A stretch of 64,000 bases of DNA from Flavobacterium sp. Root420. Its GTDB lineage: Bacteria; Bacteroidota; Bacteroidia; Flavobacteriales; Flavobacteriaceae. Both the position numbers and the translations under genes were made by a program. Below are positions 18,618 to 27,705 of the stretch, in pieces (the stretch's first letter is position 1; each line of letters opens with the position of its first letter). The stretch spans positions 226,687 through 290,686 of the forward strand of contig NZ_LMEF01000023.1 of the NCBI RefSeq assembly GCF_001427905.1, written 5' to 3'. The notes under the pieces are model-generated. The model ran no database searches. It worked only from the letters and a program-made list of their open reading frames with translations, and was not told the DNA's origin.

Positions 18618-18625
18618 CAAAAATA
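18618..18625 (-). promoter_or_regulatory. -7 promoter box five bases before the lpxD ATG
   Basis: Reads TATTTTTG on the minus strand. With the usual distance from this box to the start of transcription, the RNA would begin at or next to the ATG at 18612, giving a leaderless or nearly leaderless message. Confidence 0.45.
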
Positions 18626-18651
18626 TAAAAAATAGATTTTAAATGTTAATT

Positions 18652-19881
18652 TTAGATAAGTTGTTTTGGAAAACAGATGTAATATTTTGTCACCAATTTA
18701 GATAACGATTTCAAATTCAACTGATCAGATGCTTCTACAACATCTTCAATTGTTTTATCTTTTTTCAAAATCCGTATCGGTTCAGCTTCTTTACTATAGG
18801 CCTGGTTTTTAATTTTCCCTCTAAAAATAAAATAACCCGCTTCTAATTGCGAAATATGATGCTCTTCAGCAAATTCCTCTTTCATTGATTGCGATTCTTC
18901 CATCGGAATCTTTTCGGCACTTAATTTAATCTTTAACAAATCTCTGTTAATGATCATTTTACTTAAAGTAGAAAGTATAAAATCATCTTGTTTTTGCCAC
19001 GCTTTTAAAGCACTTATAATATCAAAATCATCTAATTGAGAGAATAAATCCAGTTTTTCGGCATCAAAATCTTCTAAGGCAACTTTATTCTGCATAAAAA
19101 ACAACAGTGGTTCGCTGCAAGGTAAAGAAACTCCTTTTAAGGTTAGTTCTTTAGCTCTTTTTAGTACTTTCATCAAAATTAATTCGGCCACCAAACTCGT
19201 TTTGTGCAAATAAGCCTGCCAATACATTAATCTTCTGGAAAGCAGGAATTTTTCAACAGAATAAATTCCTTTTTCTTCAATAACCAATACACCATCGACC
19301 ACATTCATCATCTGAATTAATCGCTCTGAGTTTACATTTCCTTCTGCAACTCCGGTGTAAAAACTATCACGTTTTAAATAATCCATTCGATCCATATCTA
19401 ATTGACTAGAAATCAATTGCAACATGAATTTCCTATGATATTCACCTTTAAAAACCTGAATTGCCAAGCTTAATCTTCCGTCAAATTCTTCATTCAGCTG
19501 ATTCATAAATAATAAGGAAATAGCCTCATGATTCACATCTTCAACAATACTTTTTTCCATAGCATGTGAAAATGGTCCATGACCAATATCATGCAATAAA
19601 ATAGCTATTAATAAGGCACATTCTTCATCGTTTGAAATTGCAACTCCCTTAAAACGAAGTGTTTCAACAGCTTTCTGCATCAAATGCATACATCCCAAAG
19701 CATGATGAAAACGGGTATGATTAGCACCCGGATAAACCAAATACGACAATCCCATTTGCGAAATACGGCGTAAGCGCTGAAAATACGGGTGTTGAATTAA
19801 ATCGTAAATAAGTTCGTTCGGAATGGAAATAAACCCATAAATGGGATCATTAAATATTTTTAACTTATTAATATGAGTCAC
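18652..19881 (-). CDS. HD-domain phosphohydrolase (dGTPase/SAMHD1-like)
   Basis: A 409-aa cytosolic metal-dependent phosphohydrolase. The HD set is complete: RFHHALG, LLHDIGHGPFSH and the later Asp in LDMDRMDYL. The overall layout resembles the deoxynucleotide triphosphohydrolase branch that includes SAMHD1, so hydrolysis of a (deoxy)nucleotide is likely, but the substrate is not proven by sequence. It is the first gene of the minus-strand lipid A block, 39 bases before lpxD, and has a TATATTTG box 23 bases before its ATG. Confidence 0.88.
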   Translation of the reverse strand: MTHINKLKIFNDPIYGFISIPNELIYDLIQHPYFQRLRRISQMGLSYLVYPGANHTRFHHALGCMHLMQKAVETLRFKGVAISNDEECALLIAILLHDIGHGPFSHAMEKSIVEDVNHEAISLLFMNQLNEEFDGRLSLAIQVFKGEYHRKFMLQLISSQLDMDRMDYLKRDSFYTGVAEGNVNSERLIQMMNVVDGVLVIEEKGIYSVEKFLLSRRLMYWQAYLHKTSLVAELILMKVLKRAKELTLKGVSLPCSEPLLFFMQNKVALEDFDAEKLDLFSQLDDFDIISALKAWQKQDDFILSTLSKMIINRDLLKIKLSAEKIPMEESQSMKEEFAEEHHISQLEAGYFIFRGKIKNQAYSKEAEPIRILKKDKTIEDVVEASDQLNLKSLSKLVTKYYICFPKQLI

Positions 19882-19903
19882 TATCTGGTTATTTTTTGGT
19901 CAA

Positions 19904-19911
19904 CAAATATA
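19904..19911 (-). promoter_or_regulatory. -7 promoter box of the HD phosphohydrolase gene
   Basis: Reads TATATTTG on the minus strand, a perfect match, 23 bases upstream of the ATG at 19881. Confidence 0.55.
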
Positions 19912-20104
19912 AGTAATTAACTATAAACACCTTTGGGTTTTTCCATTTAAAAATCAACAATAATTCACATTGATTTTCAAAAAATTATCTTAATTAAAAA
20001 AGATTTTTAATCTAAAAACAGTATTAATTATTCTGAATTTTATACTATTTTTAATACTTTTTAAGTTCTATACTTCTAAATTGCATAAAAATTAAAATAC
20101 GTTT

Positions 20105-21658
20105 ATGGACAAGATAAAAATACTTTGGGTCGACGATGAAATCGATCTTTTAAAACCACATATATTATTTCTGGAGAAAAAAAACTATGCTGTAACTACT
20201 TGTAACAACGGCTTAGATGCTATTGCTTTGTTTGAAGAAGATAATTTTGATATTGTTTTTTTGGATGAAAATATGCCGGGAATGAGCGGTTTGGAAACAC
20301 TTTCGGAAATGAAAGAAAAAAAATCGGCCATTCCAATGATTATGATTACCAAAAGCGAGGAAGAATATATAATGGAAGAAGCGATTGGTTCTAAAATCGC
20401 GGATTATTTGATAAAACCGGTAAATCCTAATCAGATTTTATTGAGTTTGAAGAAAAACCTGGATCATTCAAGATTGATTTCTGAAAAAACAACTTTAGAT
20501 TATCAAAAAGAATTTCGTAAAATTTCAATGGAATTAGCAATGGTTAATTCTTTTGAAGATTGGGTTGAATTGTATAAAAAATTGATTTTCTGGGAATTAG
20601 AATTGGAGAATATTAACGATCAGGGAATGATTGAAATACTTGAATCTCAAAAGGTTGAAGCCAATTCGCAATTCGGAAAATATATCGAAAGAAATTACGA
20701 AGACTGGTTTGTTCCAAAAGCAGATAAACCTATTCAATCTCACAACTTGTTTAAGGAATTAGTTGTTCCGGAAATCAAGAAAAAAGACAAACCAATTTTG
20801 TTTGTGGTTATTGATAATTTGCGTTATGACCAGTGGAAATCTTTTGAAACAGTGGTTTCTAACTATTATAAATTAGAAAAAGAAGTTCCTTATTTCTCGA
20901 TTCTTCCAACAGCAACTCAATATGCCAGAAATGCTATTTTCTCTGGATTATTACCAATCGAAATGGAAAAACAATTTCCACAATACTGGAAAAACGATGT
21001 TGAAGACGGCGGAAAAAACCTTTATGAAGCCGAATTTCTTTCTGCTCAATTAAAACGTTTAGGCTTAAATATCAAAGAAGATTATTTCAAAATCACGAAT
21101 TACGTAGGCGGAAAAAAACTGGCTGAGAACTTCAAAGCTTTAAAAGGCAATGATTTAGTTACAGTCGTTTACAATTTTGTAGATATGTTATCGCATGCCA
21201 AGACAGAAATGGAGGTTGTAAAAGAGTTAGCTTCTGATGATAAAGCCTATCGTTCATTGACATTAAGCTGGTTTAAAAACTCTCCGCTTTTAGAAATTAT
21301 CCAACAGGCACAGCTTTTAGGTTTCAAATTAATTCTGACCACAGATCACGGAACTATCAATGTAAAAAACCCTTCGAAAGTAGTTGGAGATAAAAATACA
21401 AGTTTAAATTTGCGTTACAAAACCGGTCGTAGTTTGACTTACGAACAAAAAGATGTATACGTTGTAAAAGAACCGAAAGATATTGGATTACCAGCTATAA
21501 ATATGAGTAGCTCCTTTATATTCGCTAAAAATGATTCCTTTTTGGCTTATGTAAACAACTATAATCATTACGTGAGTTATTACAGAAACACCTACCAACA
21601 CGGAGGGATTTCGTTAGAAGAAATGATTATACCTTTTTTGGTTTTTAATCCGAAATAA
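20105..21658 (+). CDS. porX: PorX-type response regulator with PglZ domain
   Basis: A 517-aa two-domain protein. Residues 1-120 are a receiver with acid pocket D10/D11, phospho-acceptor D54 (FLDENMPG) and the LIKP lysine motif. Residues about 215-515 are a PglZ domain of the alkaline-phosphatase superfamily (VVIDNLRYDQW, LPTATQYARN, LTTDHGTINV, YQHGGISLEEM). This pairing and length are those of PorX, which with the kinase PorY controls type IX secretion genes in Porphyromonas and has oligonucleotide phosphodiesterase activity. No porY lies nearby. tsaE follows on the same strand. Confidence 0.93.
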   Translation: MDKIKILWVDDEIDLLKPHILFLEKKNYAVTTCNNGLDAIALFEEDNFDIVFLDENMPGMSGLETLSEMKEKKSAIPMIMITKSEEEYIMEEAIGSKIADYLIKPVNPNQILLSLKKNLDHSRLISEKTTLDYQKEFRKISMELAMVNSFEDWVELYKKLIFWELELENINDQGMIEILESQKVEANSQFGKYIERNYEDWFVPKADKPIQSHNLFKELVVPEIKKKDKPILFVVIDNLRYDQWKSFETVVSNYYKLEKEVPYFSILPTATQYARNAIFSGLLPIEMEKQFPQYWKNDVEDGGKNLYEAEFLSAQLKRLGLNIKEDYFKITNYVGGKKLAENFKALKGNDLVTVVYNFVDMLSHAKTEMEVVKELASDDKAYRSLTLSWFKNSPLLEIIQQAQLLGFKLILTTDHGTINVKNPSKVVGDKNTSLNLRYKTGRSLTYEQKDVYVVKEPKDIGLPAINMSSSFIFAKNDSFLAYVNNYNHYVSYYRNTYQHGGISLEEMIIPFLVFNPK

Positions 21659-21664
21659 AAAAAA

Positions 21665-21712
21665 AGTTTTCAGTCGCAGTTTACAGTCGCAGCTGAAAAC
21701 TGTAAACTGAGA
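21665..21712. repeat. cagtttacagt palindrome between porX and tsaE
   Basis: An 11-base word at 21677-21687 is met by its exact complement at 21699-21709. The first half also repeats cagtcgcag in tandem. Similar words occur at 311-345 and 27462-27490. Confidence 0.65.
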
Positions 21713-21733
21713 CTATATAATAAATAAACACAA

Positions 21734-22141
21734 ATGAATATCGTTTTTTCATTAGATCAAATTCAGGAAGTAGCGGAGCAAATTATAGCTTCAAATCCAA
21801 AAAAAATCATTCTTTTCAATGGAGAAATGGGTGTCGGAAAAACTACTTTAATCAAGCAATTATGCAAAAGCTTAGGCGTTCAGGATGCTACAAGTAGTCC
21901 AACCTTTTCTTTAGTTAATGAATATTACACGTCTAACAATCAAATCGTTTATCATTTCGATTTCTACAGATTAAACAAAGAAACCGAAGCGCTTGATATG
22001 GGTGTTGATGATTATTTATATTCTGGAAATTGGTGTTTTATTGAATGGTCTGAAAAAATTGCCAATTTAATTCCGGAAGAACATTCTACAGTTACAATTG
22101 AGTTGTTGACTGATGGAAAGAGAAGTTTAGAACTGGTTTAA
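21734..22141 (+). CDS. tsaE: tRNA N6-threonylcarbamoyladenosine synthesis ATPase TsaE
   Basis: TsaE is the small ATPase of the complex that makes t6A37 in ANN-decoding tRNAs. The 135-aa length is usual. A Walker A loop GEMGVGKTTL lies at about 32-41, followed by SSPTFSLVNEY and VYHFDFYRL, both family hallmarks, and FIEWSEK. A tsaC-type gene for the same pathway lies separately at 33899-34519. It sits between porX and a GNAT gene. Confidence 0.95.
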   Translation: MNIVFSLDQIQEVAEQIIASNPKKIILFNGEMGVGKTTLIKQLCKSLGVQDATSSPTFSLVNEYYTSNNQIVYHFDFYRLNKETEALDMGVDDYLYSGNWCFIEWSEKIANLIPEEHSTVTIELLTDGKRSLELV

Positions 22142-22221
22142 TTCCACAGAGATTCACAAAGACTTTATAGAGAATCGCAAAGAATATTTTAAAAAACTTT
22201 GCGAACCTTTGCGAAAACTTC
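22142..22221. repeat. Word-repeat spacer (cacagattcac / tttgcgaac type)
   Basis: The gap contains ccacagagattcacaaag, then aatcgcaaag and aactttgcgaacctttgcg, so that gcaaag words face ctttgc words. No gene is visible. Confidence 0.5.
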
Positions 22222-22248
22222 ATGTACCTCTTAACAACTAATATTATT

Positions 22249-22722
22249 ATGAATACCCAAAATACAGTAGAAATAATCCCCTACTCAGCAGATTTAAAAG
22301 AACACATAAAAACTTTAAACATAGAATGGCTCCAAAAATATTTTAGAGTTGAGGAAAAAGATGAATTAGTACTTTCAAATCCGCAGGAAGAGATTATAGA
22401 TAAAGGCGGAATGATTTTTTACGCTAAATATAATGATGCAATCCTCGGAACAGTTTCTCTGATGAAGATAGATGAGAACACTTTCGAATTGAGCAAAATG
22501 GCGGTGTCAGACAAAGCACAAGGTCTCGGAATTGGAAATAAATTATTGGTTCATAGTGTAGCTGTCGCTGAAGAAAATAATATCAAAAAGTTACTTTTAT
22601 ATTCAAATAGAATTTTGCTTCCTGCTCTTCATTTATATGAAAAATTTGGTTTTGTTGAAGTTCGATTAGAAGATGTCAGCTACGAAAGAGCCGACATAAA
22701 AATGGAAAAAACAATCTCTTAA
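22249..22722 (+). CDS. GNAT-family N-acetyltransferase
   Basis: A 157-aa acetyl-CoA-dependent acetyltransferase. The pyrophosphate-binding loop is in KAQGLGIGNKLL (motif A), followed by the late GNAT strand LLYSNRILLPALHLYEKFGF (its final part LYEKFGF is the usual motif B). The acceptor is unknown. I start at the ATG at 22249 because the nine codons before it (MYLLTTNII) come from repeat spacer DNA. It may be transcribed from porX/tsaE, but the repeat spacer lies between. Confidence 0.88.
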   Translation: MNTQNTVEIIPYSADLKEHIKTLNIEWLQKYFRVEEKDELVLSNPQEEIIDKGGMIFYAKYNDAILGTVSLMKIDENTFELSKMAVSDKAQGLGIGNKLLVHSVAVAEENNIKKLLLYSNRILLPALHLYEKFGFVEVRLEDVSYERADIKMEKTIS

Positions 22723-22806
22723 TACTCACTTTTAGTATTAGCAGAAAATTTGCACTAATTTTAAAACTTTTTACGTAATTTGTACTCTTAATTTTTTGCA
22801 CAACCC

Positions 22807-24006
22807 ATGTCAATTACCTTAACTCCATTTACGAAACAACAATTGTTACCACAAGAAGAAAAACTTGAGGTGGGCCGATTTAAAAGAGAGCTTTTCATAG
22901 GGATACCTAAAGAAACAAGTTATCAGGAACGTCGTATTTGCCTGACACCAGACGCTGTTAACTCTCTTACATACGAAGGACATCGTGTAATGATTGAATC
23001 TGGTGCCGGCGAGAGTTCGAGTTATTCTGACAAGGAATATAGTGATGCGGGTGCGGAAGTGACAAAAGACACCAAAAGAGTTTTTGGCTGTCCAATGTTA
23101 CTTAAGGTAGAGCCACCTACTCTGGCTGAAATTAAAATGATTAATCCTGAAACGATTATCATTTCGGCTATTCAGTTAAAAACTAAAAAGAAAGAATATT
23201 TTGAAGCTTTAGCTCAAAAAAAGATAACCGCACTAGCTTTCGAATATATTAAAGATGAAGACGGATCTTATCCTGCAGTAAAATCTTTAAGTGAAATTGC
23301 CGGAACAGCATCAATCCTTATTGCTGCCGAATTAATGATTACAGATGAATTTGGAAAAGGATTATTATTCGGAAACATTACCGGCGTCCCCCCTACCGAA
23401 GTTGTAATTTTAGGCGCTGGAACTGTTGGCGAGTTTGCTGCTAAAACTGCCATTGGACTTGGTGCAAATGTGAAGGTTTTTGACAATTCGATTACAAAGT
23501 TACGTCGTTTGCAAAATAATTTAAACCAAAGAATTTTTACTTCTACAGTACAACAAAAAGCATTATTAAAAGCGTTAAGACGCTGTGATGTCGCAATTGG
23601 CGCCATGCGCGGTAAAGAACGCTGCCCGATTGTAGTGACAGAAACTATGGTTGAACACATGAAAAAAGGAGCCGTAATTGTCGACGTTAGCATCGATACC
23701 GGAGGTTGTTTTGAAACTTCAGAAGTTACCACACACGAAAAACCGACTTTCATAAAAAGTAATGTTTTGCATTATTGCGTACCAAATATCCCATCAAGAT
23801 ACTCCAAAACTGCCTCATTATCAATTAGTAACATATTAACTCCATACTTACTTCAGATAGCAGACGACGGTGGTTTAGAAAGCTCTATCAGATGCAATAA
23901 AGGATTAAAAAACGGAGTTTATTTATACCACGGAATCCTAACAAATAAAGCAATTGGTGATTGGTTCGATTTGCCAGACAACGATATTAATTTACTTGTA
24001 TTTTAA
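22807..24006 (+). CDS. ald: Alanine dehydrogenase
   Basis: A 399-aa NAD-dependent dehydrogenase of the alanine dehydrogenase/pyridine nucleotide transhydrogenase family. It converts L-alanine to pyruvate and ammonia reversibly. The N-terminal catalytic domain begins IGIPKETSYQERRICLTP, whose Arg and later Lys (LLKVEPPT) contact the substrate. The central Rossmann domain has ILGAGTVGEFAAK. A proton transhydrogenase alpha chain would be longer and membrane-bound, which this is not. The N-terminal tail before the catalytic domain (about 25 residues) is a feature of the Flavobacteria group. Confidence 0.9.
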   Translation: MSITLTPFTKQQLLPQEEKLEVGRFKRELFIGIPKETSYQERRICLTPDAVNSLTYEGHRVMIESGAGESSSYSDKEYSDAGAEVTKDTKRVFGCPMLLKVEPPTLAEIKMINPETIIISAIQLKTKKKEYFEALAQKKITALAFEYIKDEDGSYPAVKSLSEIAGTASILIAAELMITDEFGKGLLFGNITGVPPTEVVILGAGTVGEFAAKTAIGLGANVKVFDNSITKLRRLQNNLNQRIFTSTVQQKALLKALRRCDVAIGAMRGKERCPIVVTETMVEHMKKGAVIVDVSIDTGGCFETSEVTTHEKPTFIKSNVLHYCVPNIPSRYSKTASLSISNILTPYLLQIADDGGLESSIRCNKGLKNGVYLYHGILTNKAIGDWFDLPDNDINLLVF

Positions 24007-24019
24007 AGGAACTTTACTG

Positions 24020-24027
24020 TACCTTTG
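24020..24027 (+). promoter_or_regulatory. -7 promoter box of the DUF4258 gene
   Basis: TACCTTTG, a perfect match, with a TTG at 23996-23998 (21-base spacer). It ends 15 bases before the ATG at 24043. Confidence 0.6.
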
Positions 24028-24042
24028 CAAAAATTTTATTTC

Positions 24043-24417
24043 ATGAAGTTCGTACATCGTTTTGCTTATTATTTGATTGGTTTAGTTATGGGATGCTTTT
24101 TTGTAGCCCTTGTATTTAGTGGGAAAGATACCCGTTGCAATTACTTCCCAAACGCCCGGGTTTTAAATAATTTACGCACAAAACCTTTTCAATATTCCGA
24201 TAAAGCAATCCAAACTTTGAATGAAAAATGGGTTGATACAGTTGATGTTAAAAACACACTGACTTTTGGAGATGTTGATTTTGATCAAAGTAATGTTCCG
24301 TTCAAAAAAGGAAAACTTTATATTATTGAAGGAAAAACAGCTAAGAATCAAGAAATTATTTTAAAAGTAATCAATTTTGAAAATAAAGCGATTTTAGACG
24401 AAATTGTTAAGAAATAA
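24043..24417 (+). CDS. DUF4258-type small membrane-anchored protein
   Basis: A 124-aa protein with one N-terminal transmembrane helix (about 6-24), then an exported or periplasmic domain beginning SGKDTRCNYFPNARVLNNL and ending with strands (KLYIIEGKTAKNQEIILKV, split here as KLYIIEGK...EIILKV). The layout resembles proteins annotated as DUF4258 in Flavobacteria; I am fairly, not fully, sure of the family. The function is unknown. The ATG at 24043 is chosen over an upstream TTG because the promoter box overlaps that TTG region. Confidence 0.75.
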   Translation: MKFVHRFAYYLIGLVMGCFFVALVFSGKDTRCNYFPNARVLNNLRTKPFQYSDKAIQTLNEKWVDTVDVKNTLTFGDVDFDQSNVPFKKGKLYIIEGKTAKNQEIILKVINFENKAILDEIVKK

Positions 24418-24428
24418 ACAAAGCCAAT

Positions 24429-24489
24429 AACACAAATTTCACGAATTATCACAAATTATTAATTAGTGCAAATCTGTGAAATTTGTGTT
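24429..24489. repeat. Word palindrome between DUF4258 and ung genes
   Basis: Arms of 14 bases (aacacaaatttcac, 24429-24442) meet their exact complement at 24476-24489. The loop repeats the same words imperfectly. It lies between two convergent genes and may act as a two-way terminator. Confidence 0.75.
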
Positions 24490-24494
24490 TATTA

Positions 24495-25160
24495 CTACCA
24501 CTCTATTTCTTTCAGTCCTTTTGATCTCAAAAAATCATTTGTTTGGCTAAAATGCTTATTTCCAAACCAAAATCCTCTGTTAGCACTTAAAGGAGAAGGA
24601 TGTCCGGATTTTAGAATATGATGTTTTGACGCATCAATTAATGCAGCTTTCTTTTGAGCAAAACCTCCCCAAAGTAAAAAAACTACATTTTCTTTTTCAG
24701 CGGAAATCTGCTTAATAACTGCATCAGTAAATTTCTCCCAACCTTTGCCCTGGTGGCTTCCAGCCTCAGATTGTCTCACTGTTAAAGTCGCATTTAAAAG
24801 AAAAACACCCTGATCTGCCCAGCGTTCTAAATTACCTGTCTTGGGAATCGGTTTGTTCAAATCTTTTTCGATTTCTTTAAAAATATTATAAAGAGATGGA
24901 GGGAACGGAATTCCGTCATTTACAGAAAAACACAATCCATTCGCCTGATTTGGGCCATGATACGGATCCTGGCCTATAATAACCACTTTTACCTGATCAA
25001 AATGACAATGGTCAAACGCCGAAAAAATTTGACTCCCTTTTGGATAACAAATCTTAGTGGCATACTCAGATTTTACAAAAGCAATTAATTCCTTGAAATA
25101 GGCTTTTTCAAATTCATCACTTAAAACTGGTTTCCAGGAAGAATGCATTTTTATGTCCAT
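24495..25160 (-). CDS. ung: Uracil-DNA glycosylase
   Basis: Family 1 UDG, which removes uracil from DNA and starts base-excision repair. The 221-aa protein has the water-activating motif GQDPYHG (about residue 64), the uracil-binding FSVNDG region, and the minor-groove loop GHPSPLSANRGF near the C-terminus, all intact. It is convergent with the DUF4258 gene, with a palindrome in between. Confidence 0.97.
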   Translation of the reverse strand: MDIKMHSSWKPVLSDEFEKAYFKELIAFVKSEYATKICYPKGSQIFSAFDHCHFDQVKVVIIGQDPYHGPNQANGLCFSVNDGIPFPPSLYNIFKEIEKDLNKPIPKTGNLERWADQGVFLLNATLTVRQSEAGSHQGKGWEKFTDAVIKQISAEKENVVFLLWGGFAQKKAALIDASKHHILKSGHPSPLSANRGFWFGNKHFSQTNDFLRSKGLKEIEW

Positions 25161-25260
25161 AACTTTTTTTATGCGAATTTCCGGAATTTTTAAGTAAAAT
25201 CATATTTAAAGCAATAAAATTTAGACCTGAACTTTCTAGAATTCAATGCTACTAATTTCG

Positions 25261-25268
25261 TACTTTTG
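25261..25268 (+). promoter_or_regulatory. -7 promoter box of mutS2
   Basis: TACTTTTG, a perfect match, 24 bases before the ATG at 25293. A TTG -33 box is not clear. Confidence 0.55.
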
Positions 25269-25292
25269 CATGTACTTTATTAAAGGAATTAA

Positions 25293-27458
25293 ATGATCAG
25301 TATTACCGAAAAAACATTACAAGATTTACAATTTCCAACGGTGCTCGAAACCATTTCAGCAGGTTGTAACACAGATATTGGAAAAGAAAAAGCTTTACAA
25401 ATAACACCATTTAGAGATAAAGAAACTTTGATGCAGGCTTTATTGCAGACATCAGAATATGTTTCCTCTTTTCAAAATAATAACGCAATTCCGAATCACG
25501 GATTTGACGCCATTACACACGAAATCAAATTCTTAGCTATTGAAGATAGTTTTTTGGAAGTAGGCAGTTTTAGAAAAATTGCTACACTTTCGTCAACATC
25601 CAATTTCTTGCTAAATTTCCTTAAAAAGTTTGACGATTATTACCCAAATCTAAACGCGAGAGCTTCAAGAGTAGAATACACCAAAGATATCGTTACCTTA
25701 ATTGATGCTATTGTAGACAAATATGGAGAAATAAAAGACAATGCTTCTCCAGCTTTATTGAGCATTCGCCAAAATATGAATATTGTTCGCGGTAAAGTAA
25801 ACCAAAGTTTTGGAGTTGCTCTTTCTCACAATAATAGCCTTGGTTATTTGGACGATATTAAAGAAAGTTTCGTGCAAAATCGTAGAGTTTTAGCGGTTTT
25901 AGCGATGTATCGTCGTAAAGTAAAAGGTTCAATTTTAGGAAGTTCCAAAACTGGAAGTATTGCTTATATTGAACCGGAAGCTACTTTACAATACTCCAGA
26001 GAATTAGCGAATCTGGAATACGAAGAAAAAGAAGAAATCACGCGAATTCTAAAACAATTATCAAATCAGATTCGTCCGTATTTGCCTTTACTAATTGAAT
26101 ACCAGGGATTTTTGAGTGATATTGATGTTGTTGCGGGAAAAGCAAAATATGCCAATAGAATTAACGGAATTTTACCAACAATAACCGAAGAAAGAAGATT
26201 GTTCTTTAGAGAAGCTTATCATCCGATTTTGTATTTGAATAACAAAGAGAAAAACGAAGTTACGCATCCGCAAACTATTGAATTAAAACAAGATAATCGA
26301 ATTATTGTAATTTCAGGACCAAATGCAGGTGGAAAAACAATATCGCTCAAAACAGTTGGTTTACTACAACTGATGTTACAGTCCGGCATGTTGATTCCGG
26401 TTCACGAACGAAGTGAAACTTTCTTATTTGATAGAATTTTAACCGATATTGGAGATAACCAATCTATTGAAAATCATTTGAGTACTTACAGTTATCGTCT
26501 GAAAAACATGAATTATTTTCTGAAGAAGTGCAACAAGAAAACCATGTTTTTGATTGATGAATTTGGTACCGGTTCTGATCCTGAATTAGGAGGCGCTTTG
26601 GCAGAAATTTTCTTAGAAGAATTTTACCATCGTGAAGCATTTGGAATTATTACCACACACTATTCAAATTTGAAAATTTTGGCTAACGAATTGCCTTTTG
26701 CTACCAATGCGAATATGATGTTCGATGAAAAATCACTTGAGCCAATGTACAAACTGGCTTTAGGCCAAGCCGGAAGTTCGTTTACTTTTGAGGTTGCCTT
26801 GAAAAATGGTATTCCGTTTGGATTGATTAATCGTGCCAAAAAGAAAATCGAAGTTGGAAAAGTTCGTTTTGACAAAACCATTGCAACACTTCAGAAAGAA
26901 AGATCGAAGCTCGAAAAAACTTCTATCAATTTAAAGGAAGAAGAAACCCGAGCCCGTGAAGAAAGCAAAAAGATGGAAAATATCAATGTAAAAATTAAAC
27001 AGAAACTGGAAAGCTATCAGGAATTATACGACAGCAACCAGAAGACTATTTACATTGGTCAGAAAATTGAAGATATTTCAGAAAAATATTTTAACAACAA
27101 AAATAAGAAGGAACTTATTGGAGAATTTTTGAAAATTATTGAAATTGAAAATTCAAAACGTAAAAAAGCAACTCCAAAAGAAGCTAAAGCCATAATCGAA
27201 AAGAAGAAAGAAGTTATCGCTGAAGTTTCTGTTCAGGTTGAAGAAATACGAAAAGAGAAAAAAGAAAAGAAACTGAAACCTATCATCGAAAAACCAAAAC
27301 CAATTTTGAAAGTTGGAGATCGTGTAAGAATGTTAGATGGAAGATCTGTTGGGAGTATTGATTCAATAGAAAAAAATAAAGCAACTGTGAATTACGGGAT
27401 TTTTACTTCGAAGGTAAGTTTGGATGAATTGGAATTTGTTGAGGCTGGGAAGAAATAA
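25293..27458 (+). CDS. MutS2-like ATPase lacking the Smr nuclease domain
   Basis: A 721-aa member of the MutS2 branch. It has the N-terminal core and clamp (1-310), an ABC-type ATPase with Walker A GPNAGGKT (about 340) and Walker B FLIDEFGTGSD, and a long coiled coil (about 520-660). The tail is a short KOW-like beta segment (LKVGDRVRMLDGRSVGSID). MutS2 proteins usually run near 780 residues and end in an Smr endonuclease domain. Here the frame stops right after the KOW-like part, so there is no Smr domain. It may act in ribosome rescue or recombination control by ATPase action alone. Confidence 0.9.
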   Translation: MISITEKTLQDLQFPTVLETISAGCNTDIGKEKALQITPFRDKETLMQALLQTSEYVSSFQNNNAIPNHGFDAITHEIKFLAIEDSFLEVGSFRKIATLSSTSNFLLNFLKKFDDYYPNLNARASRVEYTKDIVTLIDAIVDKYGEIKDNASPALLSIRQNMNIVRGKVNQSFGVALSHNNSLGYLDDIKESFVQNRRVLAVLAMYRRKVKGSILGSSKTGSIAYIEPEATLQYSRELANLEYEEKEEITRILKQLSNQIRPYLPLLIEYQGFLSDIDVVAGKAKYANRINGILPTITEERRLFFREAYHPILYLNNKEKNEVTHPQTIELKQDNRIIVISGPNAGGKTISLKTVGLLQLMLQSGMLIPVHERSETFLFDRILTDIGDNQSIENHLSTYSYRLKNMNYFLKKCNKKTMFLIDEFGTGSDPELGGALAEIFLEEFYHREAFGIITTHYSNLKILANELPFATNANMMFDEKSLEPMYKLALGQAGSSFTFEVALKNGIPFGLINRAKKKIEVGKVRFDKTIATLQKERSKLEKTSINLKEEETRAREESKKMENINVKIKQKLESYQELYDSNQKTIYIGQKIEDISEKYFNNKNKKELIGEFLKIIEIENSKRKKATPKEAKAIIEKKKEVIAEVSVQVEEIRKEKKEKKLKPIIEKPKPILKVGDRVRMLDGRSVGSIDSIEKNKATVNYGIFTSKVSLDELEFVEAGKK

Positions 27459-27461
27459 AGT

Positions 27462-27490
27462 TTTCAGTTTTCGGTCGCAGTTTTCAGCCT
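27462..27490. repeat. ttttcag word repeat after mutS2
   Basis: agttttcagttttcggtcgc followed by agttttcag repeats the word ttttcag, as at 21665-21712. The remaining gap to 27705 shows no gene. Confidence 0.4.
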
Positions 27491-27705
27491 GGAATTATGA
27501 TTAAAAATTGTCAAAATTAAAATAAAGCGATTTAAATGAAGATCTTCAAAATTACGAGAAAGAAGATCGTTGTTTTTTAAAAATGGCTTAAAATAAATTT
27601 ATGACAGCATGTTTTGATTTGTAAATTTTATATGAATTTTCATTTTAATAGATAAAACAAATACCTATAAAACATTGCATTTTAAAACCTAAAAATCTAA
27701 CACTC

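Noticed and set aside
23268..23753. 161-codon open frame on the minus strand inside the alanine dehydrogenase gene
   Set aside because: Antisense shadow of the dehydrogenase frame with no sign of a domain.
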